This document shows, one piece after another, positions 55,604-63,022 of a stretch of 64,000 nucleotides of DNA. This DNA is from Clostridioides difficile CD160 (lineage in GTDB: Bacteria > Bacillota > Clostridia > Peptostreptococcales > Peptostreptococcaceae). Made by a program: the position numbers and the translations under genes. The stretch lies in contig NZ_AVHW01000037.1 of the NCBI RefSeq assembly GCF_000449425.2, positions 1 through 64,000 on the forward strand, given 5' to 3'. The stretch's first letter is position 1, and each line of letters begins with the position of its first letter. The notes below the pieces were generated by a model that ran no database searches, had not been told where the DNA came from, and saw only the letters and a list, made by a program, of their open reading frames with translations.

Positions 55604-55975
55604 TTATTTTAAATTGTCCATACAAATTTTCAGGTACTTTCTTTCCTCATCTGTTAATTGCTCACAGGTCATTAATGAATCTAATAGACTTTCCAAAGAA
55701 CCATTATGGACATTATCAATGAATTCTTTAGTTTCAAATTTTGCATATTCACTCTTTATAACTGTAGGTTTATAATATGTATACCTTTCAATTTTTTCTG
55801 AGCTTAAAAAACCTTTTTTAATTAATCTTGATAGTAGTGTTAATGTTGTAGTTTGTTTCCATCCATATTTTTCATACATAGCATTAGTAGCATTAATTGA
55901 TGCTATTTTAGTATTTGAATCCCAGATAAACTTCATTACTTTTAGTTCTGCTGGTGCTATTTTTCTTGTTATCAT
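55604..55975 (-). CDS. BlaI/MecI-family repressor (orphan)
   Basis: This 123-residue BlaI-type repressor (IAPAELKVMKFIWDSNTK, YGWKQTTTLTLLSRLIKKGFLSSEK, YTYYKPTVIKSEY) is closest in sequence to the BlaR1-paired repressor at 23967. The start at ATG 55975 has AGAGGA 9 bases upstream on the minus strand. It follows the 56022 gene on the same strand and they may be co-transcribed. There is no adjacent BlaR1 gene; cross-control by the 22839 sensor is possible. Confidence 0.85.
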   Translation of the reverse strand: MITRKIAPAELKVMKFIWDSNTKIASINATNAMYEKYGWKQTTTLTLLSRLIKKGFLSSEKIERYTYYKPTVIKSEYAKFETKEFIDNVHNGSLESLLDSLMTCEQLTDEERKYLKICMDNLK

Positions 55976-56021
55976 ACTATCCATTCCTCTCATACCTTCT
56001 TGGAAATATATTTTTTCTTCT

Positions 56022-56381
56022 TTATTTTTTACTAAACTTAGTAAATGAATAATCATTTGCTAAATCTCTAAAAGCCTTTTTTCTAAGTATATTTAGTTGC
56101 ATATAGTCAGGGTTATTTAAAATAAACTCTTTATCTGATTCTATGTCTATATTCAAGGTATTTTTTTCATTTCTAGATTTAATTAGATTTCCATTTCCAT
56201 CACAATCAATTAAAAATAAAAATTTACCAACTTGTACTATCTTAAAAAGCTCATATAGTCCACATTCTTCCTTATCTACAGATAAAAGCATATCCCCTAT
56301 TTCTAAAGTATCCAACTTAACACCTGTTTCATTTTCTATGCTTTCTTTTAATAACTTTAAGCTCTCTTTGTTATTTTTCAT
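56022..56381 (-). CDS. Hypothetical protein
   Basis: This is a 119-residue soluble protein (MKNNKESLKLLKESIENETG..) with a beta-rich centre (LFKIVQVGKFLFLIDCDGNGNL). AAGGGTG precedes the ATG on the minus strand. Leader copy E lies upstream with a seven-codon ORF between. Function is unknown. Confidence 0.65.
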   Translation of the reverse strand: MKNNKESLKLLKESIENETGVKLDTLEIGDMLLSVDKEECGLYELFKIVQVGKFLFLIDCDGNGNLIKSRNEKNTLNIDIESDKEFILNNPDYMQLNILRKKAFRDLANDYSFTKFSKK

Positions 56382-56406
56382 AATATCACCCTTTATATTA
56401 TTTTTA

Positions 56407-56430
56407 CTAAATCTCTAACTGTTCAACCAT
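56407..56430 (-). CDS. Seven-codon ORF after leader copy E
   Basis: An AAAGGAG RBS precedes ATG and the frame MVEQLEI stop on the minus strand, located like the short ORF after leader copy D. Confidence 0.35.
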   Translation of the reverse strand: MVEQLEI

Positions 56431-56435
56431 ACTTT

Positions 56436-56542
56436 TTCTCCTTTCTCTTTATTGACAATTACAACTTGTGTTTTTTTACTAATAAATAGCTATTTTTTTA
56501 TCTCTTAACAAATATGGTTCATTTTAAAGATTTTTTTGAAAA
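56436..56542 (-). promoter_or_regulatory. Conserved leader element, copy E (reverse, diverged)
   Basis: Read on the minus strand: TTTTCAAAAAAATC, GAACCATATTTG (box about 56509-56517), hairpin GCTA-ttta-TTAGT, hairpin GTTG-taattgt-CAAT, then AAAGGAG. It is the most diverged copy, but both stems still pair. Confidence 0.65.
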
Positions 56543-56719
56543 TAAATTAATTGATATGTTCCTTTTATGTTTTATATTAATAATTTAGTATATTATCTTG
56601 CATATTCTCCCATTTTAACCTTTTAAACGACCAGTTATGCGAAAATATTGACTTTTCAGAAAATTATTGTTAACATCTAAGTACAATTATTTTTATATAT
56701 ACAAATGTTAGGAGGATAT

Positions 56720-57754
56720 ATGAAAAAATTAATATTACTATTTTTATTAATTATAATAATCACTGCTTGTTCAAAATCTGATGATGAGGAATATAAGTAT
56801 GCTACTATTAATACCTCTATGGAAAATAGCTCTGTAATTTCTTTATATGATTCAGAAGGCAATTATAAAGGTAATAAAAAAATAAAATATGGAGGAATAA
56901 TATTAACAGGATTCAAAACAACAGGTGATGATACCAAAGAAAACATTTACTATACAGCACCTGCAACTAACAATAAATCAAATGACTTTGTTCTCCAAAT
57001 AAACAAAGATACATTAAAACCTAAAACTATAATCTCATCCAAAGGTAATAATCCAACTTTTTTTGTATCTGATCAAAAAAATATCTACTCAGGATCATCT
57101 AGTCCAGACGAAGTTTTTCTTTCTAAAACAAATTTAAAGTCCAATGAAATATTAAAATCAACAATATTTAAAAATCTAGGTGTAGGAATAGTATTAGTTG
57201 AAAAAAATGAAAAAGTATATTTAATATCTTTTAAAGAAGTTTCCAGCACCTATAAATTAATTTTATCAGTTATAAATAAAGAAAATTTAAGTATCGAGAA
57301 AACTATTGATATATCAGATGGAAGTTATGCAACAAGTGCAAAAATTATAAATAACAACCTATATATATTAAAAAATAGAGATGGTAATGATATGCTTTCA
57401 AATAAAATTATAAGAGTTAATCTAGATGACTATTCATCTAAAATCATTGAATTACCCTTTGATAACTTATCTCAGATACTGGCTGATGAAAATTATCTTT
57501 ACATAACTGAAAGCAGTTCTTTAGGTGAAACAACTCAACATAGAGTAGCTAGGTTAAATATAGATAGTTTAGAAATAAATCAATATGATACTGAAAATGA
57601 GCATATTTCAAGCTGTATAAATAAAGATGAATTTTTATCTTCTAATGGAGAAGAAATCTATATTTATAATTTAGGTGATTTTAAATTGAAGAAATCTATT
57701 AAATTAAAAAAATATGAGAATAAGACTTTTGTATCTTTTTTTATTAATAATTAA
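56720..57754 (+). CDS. Secreted lipoprotein, beta-propeller-like
   Basis: This 344-residue protein has a type II signal peptide: MKKLILLFLLIIIITACSK, with lipobox ITAC (Cys17). The mature part contains repeated beta-strand units with DG/NKDTL..K and EN.YL/NNLYI motifs, like a beta-propeller. It is probably anchored on the outer face of the membrane. TAGGAGG selects ATG 56720. The downstream gene (48-base gap) is also secreted, so they may form a surface unit. Confidence 0.8.
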   Translation: MKKLILLFLLIIIITACSKSDDEEYKYATINTSMENSSVISLYDSEGNYKGNKKIKYGGIILTGFKTTGDDTKENIYYTAPATNNKSNDFVLQINKDTLKPKTIISSKGNNPTFFVSDQKNIYSGSSSPDEVFLSKTNLKSNEILKSTIFKNLGVGIVLVEKNEKVYLISFKEVSSTYKLILSVINKENLSIEKTIDISDGSYATSAKIINNNLYILKNRDGNDMLSNKIIRVNLDDYSSKIIELPFDNLSQILADENYLYITESSSLGETTQHRVARLNIDSLEINQYDTENEHISSCINKDEFLSSNGEEIYIYNLGDFKLKKSIKLKKYENKTFVSFFINN

Positions 57755-57802
57755 CTGTTCTTTTGAATGGTTAAAATATATAAATACAAGGAGATGTGAA
57801 CT

Positions 57803-58453
57803 ATGAAAATTAAAAATTACGTTTCAGGTGTTTTAGTATTAGGCTTAATTCTTATCAATTCTAGCATGTTATTATTCGCAAATGAAGTCCAACATAATGA
57901 AAGTCAAAGTGATGAAGCTATAATTCAGAAACAATTAGATGGATTTAAAGAAATAGACCAAGAATTGCATAAAAATGGAATACAAAGTACAGATAAAGAT
58001 CCAAATCTTACTAAAGCAACATCAGGTACATATCCAACAAGAATAGGTGCTATACTTGTTACTAAAGATGGATCATCAGGAAAACTTATAGGTCATGCAG
58101 GAATAGTTCATACAGCTAAAACTACAGTTGAATCTTTCTCCGATGGTGGAGTAAAAGTATATAATAATAATTGGCGTGATAGATATAATACTATTTATGG
58201 TTTAGGAGTAGGAAGTACTACAGCAAATCAAGATAAGACTGCTGCAACATGGGCATATAATAAGAGAAATTCTCCATATAACTGGATATTTGAGCAACCA
58301 GAACTTACAAATGCGTTTTATTGTTCTCAATTAGTTTATAAAGCATATAAATCAACAACAGGTGTTAATTTAAATTATGGAGGAGGAGCTGTATTTCCAT
58401 ATGATTTAGTAAGATCAGGAGAAACATATACTTCTTATACTAAAGGTGTTTAA
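57803..58453 (+). CDS. Secreted YycO/YiiX-like permuted NlpC/P60 protein
   Basis: This 216-residue protein has a Sec signal peptide (MKIKNYVSGVLVLGLILINSSMLLFA, cleavage near 27). The mature domain matches permuted papain-like NlpC/P60 proteins: TRIGAILVT, GHAGIVH with the catalytic His (about 93), then FYCSQLVYKAY with the catalytic Cys (about 173) and FPYDLV. Such enzymes cleave peptides, amides or thioesters, often in the cell wall. AAGGAG precedes the ATG. It is probably co-transcribed with the lipoprotein gene. A terminator follows. Confidence 0.85.
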   Translation: MKIKNYVSGVLVLGLILINSSMLLFANEVQHNESQSDEAIIQKQLDGFKEIDQELHKNGIQSTDKDPNLTKATSGTYPTRIGAILVTKDGSSGKLIGHAGIVHTAKTTVESFSDGGVKVYNNNWRDRYNTIYGLGVGSTTANQDKTAATWAYNKRNSPYNWIFEQPELTNAFYCSQLVYKAYKSTTGVNLNYGGGAVFPYDLVRSGETYTSYTKGV

Positions 58454-58497
58454 TTCATTACAATTTTATCTTAATATATAAAAATAAATAATTAGTC

Positions 58498-58566
58498 AGA
58501 TAATATGTTCCTTTTATGGTAGATAGCTTAAACAAAACTACTATCATTAAGGGAACATATTTTTTA
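58498..58566 (+). terminator. Terminator after YycO-like gene
   Basis: ATATGTTCC and GGGAACATAT pair across a longer imperfect stem, followed by TTTTTT. Confidence 0.75.
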
Positions 58567-58584
58567 TTAGAGAATTTAAATTTA

Positions 58585-58690
58585 TTTCAAAAATAGTTAA
58601 ATTTTATACCATATTATATGTAATAAAAAATTTAAGCATAGTTAATGCATATAAAAAATAAGCTATACATGTTAGCGATAAAGGGGGAAT
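58585..58690 (+). promoter_or_regulatory. Conserved leader element, copy G
   Basis: TTTCAAAAATAG, TACCATATTATATG (box 58607-58620), hairpin GCAT-agtta-ATGC (58656 is not part; stem at 58636-58648), hairpin GCTA-tacatgt-TAGC (58662-58676), then AAGGGGG. The last pair of stem two is A-U here rather than G-C. Confidence 0.82.
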
Positions 58691-58694
58691 TTTC

Positions 58695-59228
58695 TTGATT
58701 AAAGCAAAAAAATTAAATAAATATAATATACTTTACATTGTAAATATTCTTAAAAAATTACGTATAAGCACTTACCTATTAATACCATTATTATTTTTTT
58801 TATTAGTTTTACCAAAACAACTAATTTACATTTCTATATTAACTTTATTATTTTATTCAATTAGCAAATTATATGAAAACAAGCCTTATAAATCTATTGA
58901 AGTTGATACTGAACCATTCAATAATGTTGAAACTACCAATGAATCTCATGAATCTAAATTTAAAGATACCTTATTCATCAATCAGATAATTGATAAAAAA
59001 GAACATTGTATATTACATAATTTTAAAGTGCATTGGAAAATCTATCTTGAGGAAATGGTTATAGATATAACTACTGTAAAATTATTTTATTATGATAATG
59101 GAACTATAGCAAAAATATGTGTATTTGATAATAACATAGACATATATTTTAATGATAAAATAACACTTGAAACGCTTTATTATAAGCTACAAGAATGCAG
59201 TTCTTTTTCAGATCTTACATCAATTTAA
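58695..59228 (+). CDS. Membrane protein with cytoplasmic domain, TTG start
   Basis: This is a 177-residue protein. After a basic start two membrane segments adjoin (about 29-62, YLLIPLLFFLLVLPKQLIYISILTLLFYS split by Pro-Lys). A ~110-residue soluble domain follows (mixed alpha/beta). The start codon is TTG 58695, placed 6 bases after AAGGGGGA. It is controlled by leader copy G. No family is recognised; membrane location may suit surface exclusion or superinfection immunity (guess). Confidence 0.65.
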   Translation: MIKAKKLNKYNILYIVNILKKLRISTYLLIPLLFFLLVLPKQLIYISILTLLFYSISKLYENKPYKSIEVDTEPFNNVETTNESHESKFKDTLFINQIIDKKEHCILHNFKVHWKIYLEEMVIDITTVKLFYYDNGTIAKICVFDNNIDIYFNDKITLETLYYKLQECSSFSDLTSI

Positions 59229-59388
59229 ATCTATTTAGATAAAGTAATGTAAAGTCAATAAATTTTGATGGTATTAACTTTATAAATATACTTCAAGAGA
59301 GGAAATAGTTATTCAAGAATATAGACTAGATGTTCATTCTATATTAAAAGAATTTAAATTATGATATTAAAAAATAATTTTCAAAATT
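59229..59388. other. Intergenic with possible short remnants
   Basis: A short open stretch around 59260-59360 (AAGTCAATAAATTTTG.. GAGAGGAAATAG.. ATATTAAAAGAATTT) looks like degraded coding sequence; the frame and identity are not clear. Confidence 0.3.
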
Positions 59389-59437
59389 AAAACTGTTATT
59401 AAGTGATTATAAATCATTTTAATAACAGTTTTTTTAT
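59389..59437 (+). terminator. Terminator
   Basis: AACTGTTATTAA and TTAATAACAGTT pair around a ~14-base loop, followed by TTTTTTATTT. Confidence 0.85.
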
Positions 59438-59449
59438 TTCTTATAAAAA

Positions 59450-59562
59450 TTTTCAAAAAAGACTTCTAAATGCCCCATATTATATATGAATTAAATCAAA
59501 GCTATCTTCTAGCACTAAAAAAATAAGCTGTCACTATCAGCATAACAAATAAAAAGGAGGTT
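59450..59562 (+). promoter_or_regulatory. Conserved leader element, copy H
   Basis: TTTTCAAAAAAGACTTCTAAA, TGCCCCATATTATATATG (box 59475-59488), hairpin GCTA-tcttc-TAGC (59501-59513), hairpin GCTG-tcactat-CAGC (59527-59541), then AAGGAGG. It precedes the ubiquitin-like operon. Confidence 0.85.
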
Positions 59563-59568
59563 TTTTTA

Positions 59569-60243
59569 ATGAAATCAAAATCTTTATTATTATCTTCACT
59601 CTATCGAAAAGATTTAGGTGAGATATTTAAAAACTTTAATGAGATTAACAGACAAAATATTTTTAAGACAAAAAAAATTTTATTCAATTTAGGATTCCCA
59701 GTAAGATATCCAGCTAAAGCAAACACTATATTAAAAAAATTAAAAATTAAAGAGAATAATATAGAAAAAGAAATTGCTTTATTTTATTCAAAACCAGACA
59801 ATTCAAATGATATTATTACCATTACTAAAGAAAATACCATAAAAATACTTATGGAAGATGGTAATATCTTTGGGGTAAAAAAAATTCTATTCTATTTAGG
59901 ATTTAAAGTAAATCACTCTAATAATACAGACATTAAATTTAGAAAAACTATATTTAAAAAAAATGCTGAAAAAAAATCAGCTGTACTACTTTATTTAAAA
60001 TCTAGTAGAACAAATGGAAATATCATAATTTCTAAAGAAAATGCTTTAGGACTTTTGGACGAAGAAATCCATCTTGTAAAATGTATAAATTGTGGTCATT
60101 ATGATGATTCACTGTATGAGCTATTAGGATTCAATATGCCTTGCTGTGATTTTATTAATAAAACAATTAATAATTGTATGAATTTTCATAAATGTAATTA
60201 TTATTATGAAAATAAACTAAAAAAATCAAATTATAAAAATTAG
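59569..60243 (+). CDS. Internally duplicated protein with Cys cluster, first gene of Ub-like operon
   Basis: This 224-residue protein has two related ~75-residue units: KTKKILFNLGFPVRYP.. with TITKENTIKILMEDG, and GVKKILFYLGFKVNHS.. with IISKENALGLLDEE. A C-terminal Cys/His cluster follows (CINCGHYDD, then PCCDF, NCMNFHKCNY), which could bind one or two zinc ions, in the place where a ubiquitin ligase-like treble clef might sit; no RING pattern is certain. AAGGAGG precedes the ATG. It is first in an operon of at least seven genes under leader copy H. Confidence 0.7.
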   Translation: MKSKSLLLSSLYRKDLGEIFKNFNEINRQNIFKTKKILFNLGFPVRYPAKANTILKKLKIKENNIEKEIALFYSKPDNSNDIITITKENTIKILMEDGNIFGVKKILFYLGFKVNHSNNTDIKFRKTIFKKNAEKKSAVLLYLKSSRTNGNIIISKENALGLLDEEIHLVKCINCGHYDDSLYELLGFNMPCCDFINKTINNCMNFHKCNYYYENKLKKSNYKN

Positions 60244-60254
60244 GAGTGATTTAT

Positions 60255-60542
60255 ATGATTAATTTTGATGAACTACAAAAAAATTTGGACTCCCAAATAG
60301 AATTATCAGGAGATGATATATTAATAAGAAATTTATTAGAAATGTGCTCATCCCTTCCAAAAATTAATGAGAAAGTATTAAAAAAGATACCATCAAGAAT
60401 TTTTGTTAAAGTATCTTCTATGCTATCTATAGATAATGTTGAAGAGAACCATATTATAAATGACATGATTGAATTTGAATATTTAAAAGAAAACTTATCA
60501 TCAATTCCTCAATCTACTGATGAAGAGGAGGAAATATACTAA
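60255..60542 (+). CDS. Hypothetical protein in Ub-like operon
   Basis: This is a 95-residue, acidic, mainly helical protein (MINFDELQKNLDSQIELSGDD..) ending EEEEIY. TAGGAGTG selects ATG 60255 over the GTG inside the RBS. The stop shares bases with the next start (TAATG), so the two are coupled. No family is recognised. Confidence 0.65.
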   Translation: MINFDELQKNLDSQIELSGDDILIRNLLEMCSSLPKINEKVLKKIPSRIFVKVSSMLSIDNVEENHIINDMIEFEYLKENLSSIPQSTDEEEEIY

Positions 60543-61327
60543 TGTTTAAACATATTGGCCAATCTGAGAAAAATATATTGATGTATAATCTAAAAGAACT
60601 TTCAAAAATAAAGATCTCTTTCAAAGAAAATTATATCAATACAAAACAATTTATTAATATGAAATTATCATTTAATGATGCTTTAGATTTTTATATTAGT
60701 TTATTAAAATCTAATAATTGTTATTGTTGTGTAAATAGAAATAAAATCATCTTACAATATCTAAAAAACTTTAATATGATAAATACAAATATTATCAACA
60801 TTATTCTTAAAAGCACTAGTGATATGATTTCAGAAGTTACTCAAGATGAAAATGCATTTGAGTTAGTTGAAGAATTATTTAATACACTTGAAAGCTTCTG
60901 TAATATTAATCATATTTTTACTAGTTATTATGATCTAATCACTTCTCGTTATGAAAAAACTCTTATGTACAATGATACTAATATGTATAAAATATTTGAA
61001 GATATTATTTTGTATATAGAAGATTGTTTAGAAATTAGTTCCAAAAAAATCGAAGATACTTATACATTTCATGATGAATTTTATTCTTATTTTACTAATG
61101 ATATCATGGTTATAGCTATTAATATTGCTATAAAAAATAATATAATATCACTAATAAAAAACCTGTTTATAGATGATTATGGTGATGATTGCTATTGTTC
61201 AAGCGGATATACTTTTTTACGTATTTCTACAAATACTCTGAGTAAATCAGGAATTAGAACTGATGTTTTTATATTGATTTTATTAAGTATCTTGGAGGAG
61301 AGATATAATGAAAACTATATTATTTGA
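60542..61327 (+). CDS. Hypothetical protein in Ub-like operon; KHIG-start family
   Basis: This is a 261-residue helical protein. Its opening MFKHIGQSEKNI resembles the truncated gene at 63787 (MLKHIGYTEKIA), so the operon holds two related members. A Cys-rich spot NNCYCCVNR lies near residue 60 and another (DDCYCSSGY) near 217. No named domain is recognised. It is coupled to its neighbours on both sides (TAATG upstream, 20-base overlap downstream). Confidence 0.65.
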   Translation: MFKHIGQSEKNILMYNLKELSKIKISFKENYINTKQFINMKLSFNDALDFYISLLKSNNCYCCVNRNKIILQYLKNFNMINTNIINIILKSTSDMISEVTQDENAFELVEELFNTLESFCNINHIFTSYYDLITSRYEKTLMYNDTNMYKIFEDIILYIEDCLEISSKKIEDTYTFHDEFYSYFTNDIMVIAINIAIKNNIISLIKNLFIDDYGDDCYCSSGYTFLRISTNTLSKSGIRTDVFILILLSILEERYNENYII

Positions 61328-61997
61328 ATTAATAGAGAATAGTAACACAGTTAACCTTATAGAAAATAATAATGGAAGAAAAAGAGTTAAAACATTGCTT
61401 GTCTCAGATTTTATAAGTAGTATACTCTCATCTTCTGAATTAAAAAACCTGTCAGATATACCTTTCTTCAGTCCTATATATCAAGAAAAAGATAACATGA
61501 AACTTATTCAGACAATTCAATTAAATAAAACAACAAAGATCTATATTATACTTCGAGAGGAACTATCTGCTCCTATGAGTTTTGGTAAAGATTTTTATAG
61601 TGATATAGGTATGCCAAATTTATTGTTTGCAATAAAAATTGTTAATAATATCTTTAGTAAATTATATGTATCAGTATCCAAGACAAAAAATATAAATGAA
61701 AATACTCAATTATTTATTTATCCATTTTCAAATGTATATAACAATGGAAATGTTTGTTTAGGTTCTAATCAAATTAATTTAGATTTCAACAAAATAGAAA
61801 ATATTTTTCTAGTACCAAATATCTTTTTTAGCATGGCAAATACTATTGACTACTTTTCTGTAGAAAATAACACACAAAATCTAGATTATTTAGAATTACT
61901 AGAATATCTAAATCATAAACAATTTGACAGTAATCTATTAATTAAAAATTATACTTATAACGAATGGACCAAAAAACTTATTCAAAATAAATTATAA
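61308..61997 (+). CDS. E2-like protein (PRTRC protein B / prokaryotic E2 type)
   Basis: This 229-residue protein carries IYPFSNVYNNGNVCLGSNQ around C150. It closely follows the active-site motif of ubiquitin-conjugating enzymes (HPN-x-Y-x-x-G-x-I/V-C-L), and PRTRC system protein B, which I recall being grouped with prokaryotic E2 family D, has the same block. The downstream block VPNIFFSMANTIDYFSV also fits that family's ending. A thioester-carrying role in transferring an activated small protein is inferred. GGAGGAG precedes the ATG, and it overlaps the preceding gene by 20 bases. The ThiF-like E1 follows two genes later. Confidence 0.8.
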   Translation: MKTILFELIENSNTVNLIENNNGRKRVKTLLVSDFISSILSSSELKNLSDIPFFSPIYQEKDNMKLIQTIQLNKTTKIYIILREELSAPMSFGKDFYSDIGMPNLLFAIKIVNNIFSKLYVSVSKTKNINENTQLFIYPFSNVYNNGNVCLGSNQINLDFNKIENIFLVPNIFFSMANTIDYFSVENNTQNLDYLELLEYLNHKQFDSNLLIKNYTYNEWTKKLIQNKL

Positions 61998-62011
61998 ATT
62001 GGAGGTAAAAT

Positions 62012-62623
62012 GTGATTTTAATATGTGGAAAAAATAATTTCAAAATAAAACGTAATTCATTAAATATAAAATACACTAATGATAAAGGAAAAATTATAGA
62101 AGAAGCTGTCAATGCAAATAGACTCTTTGACTTATATGTTTCTTGTGAGAAGGCTATGTTATTTGAATTATTAGATAATCAAGGTAATTATTTAGAATTT
62201 ATCATTGAAGACATAGAGAATCTCTCAGAATATTTAATTAATGAAAATTCTAGTCTAAATTTATATCTATATTGTGCAGATTTAGAAAAAACACCTATAA
62301 TATCAACAAAGAAAGAGCTAAAAGAAATAGATAAAAGAAATGTATGTGTTATAAAAGAAGAAATTACTGAAAATACCAAACTTAAAATTATTTCTTTTCC
62401 TAAAAATTGGACTAGAAAAATGCAACAATTTTGGTTAAGAAAAAACAAGTATCCTATAGTAACAGAATATTATAATTTTACTTATGATTGTTTCTTAACT
62501 CAATATTTAGCATGTTTTGTTAAATATAAAAAAAATATTGTAAGCCTATATTGGTATTCTCCTGAAGATTTATTTAATCCTCAGCTTTTTAATAAAAAAT
62601 TTGCAATGAAGATAATTAATTAA
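62012..62623 (+). CDS. Hypothetical protein in Ub-like operon, paralogue of 52804 gene
   Basis: This is a 203-residue protein with GTG start after TGGAGG. Residues 128-148 carry SFPKNWTRKMQQFWLRKN, aligned with IFPRFWTKYMKMIWLKNN of the 52804 protein at the same position. The N-terminal part is beta-rich. A role as substrate adaptor or third system component is possible but unproven. The gene lies between the E2-like gene and the ubiquitin-like gene. Confidence 0.7.
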   Translation: MILICGKNNFKIKRNSLNIKYTNDKGKIIEEAVNANRLFDLYVSCEKAMLFELLDNQGNYLEFIIEDIENLSEYLINENSSLNLYLYCADLEKTPIISTKKELKEIDKRNVCVIKEEITENTKLKIISFPKNWTRKMQQFWLRKNKYPIVTEYYNFTYDCFLTQYLACFVKYKKNIVSLYWYSPEDLFNPQLFNKKFAMKIIN

Positions 62624-62646
62624 TACATTTATGGAGGTAAATAAAA

Positions 62647-63018
62647 ATGAATTTTACAGAATTATTTAGTAAACAATTAAAAAATTTAAATGAAAAACCT
62701 AAAGAGGACAAAAACAATACACCTAGTATAAATGATAATAAAAATAATACAGGTAATGTAAATAAATACTTAAAGCTTGAATCAGAATGTAAAGAATACA
62801 CAAAGATTATAGTAAAAGTGTTTGGTAAAGTTATAAAAGAAATAGACAATGAAGAAGATATAGAAAATATAAAGATAAAAGGTCTTACAGAAGAAGTACT
62901 TTATACTTTTGGATACGAGGAATTGGGTAAATCCCCTGATTGGAGATTGGAACCTAGTCATGATAAAATAGTTGCTTATTTATCTGCTACATATAGCAAC
63001 TTTAAAAATAAGGGGTAG
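62647..63018 (+). CDS. Possible ubiquitin-like protein (PRTRC protein C-like)
   Basis: This 123-residue protein has a disordered Asn/Lys-rich N-terminus (about 1-45) and a C-terminal ~75-residue domain: two beta strands (KIIVKVFGKVIKEI), a helix (TEEVLYTFGYEE) and closing strands with SATYSNFKNKG at the very end. PRTRC protein C, which I recall being classed as a prokaryotic ubiquitin-like family, has the same size of fold and also ends in Lys-Gly. The exposed terminal Gly could be adenylated by the ThiF-like protein encoded 4 bases downstream. The fold assignment is tentative. TGGAGG precedes the ATG. Confidence 0.6.
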   Translation: MNFTELFSKQLKNLNEKPKEDKNNTPSINDNKNNTGNVNKYLKLESECKEYTKIIVKVFGKVIKEIDNEEDIENIKIKGLTEEVLYTFGYEELGKSPDWRLEPSHDKIVAYLSATYSNFKNKG

Positions 63019-63022
63019 TACT

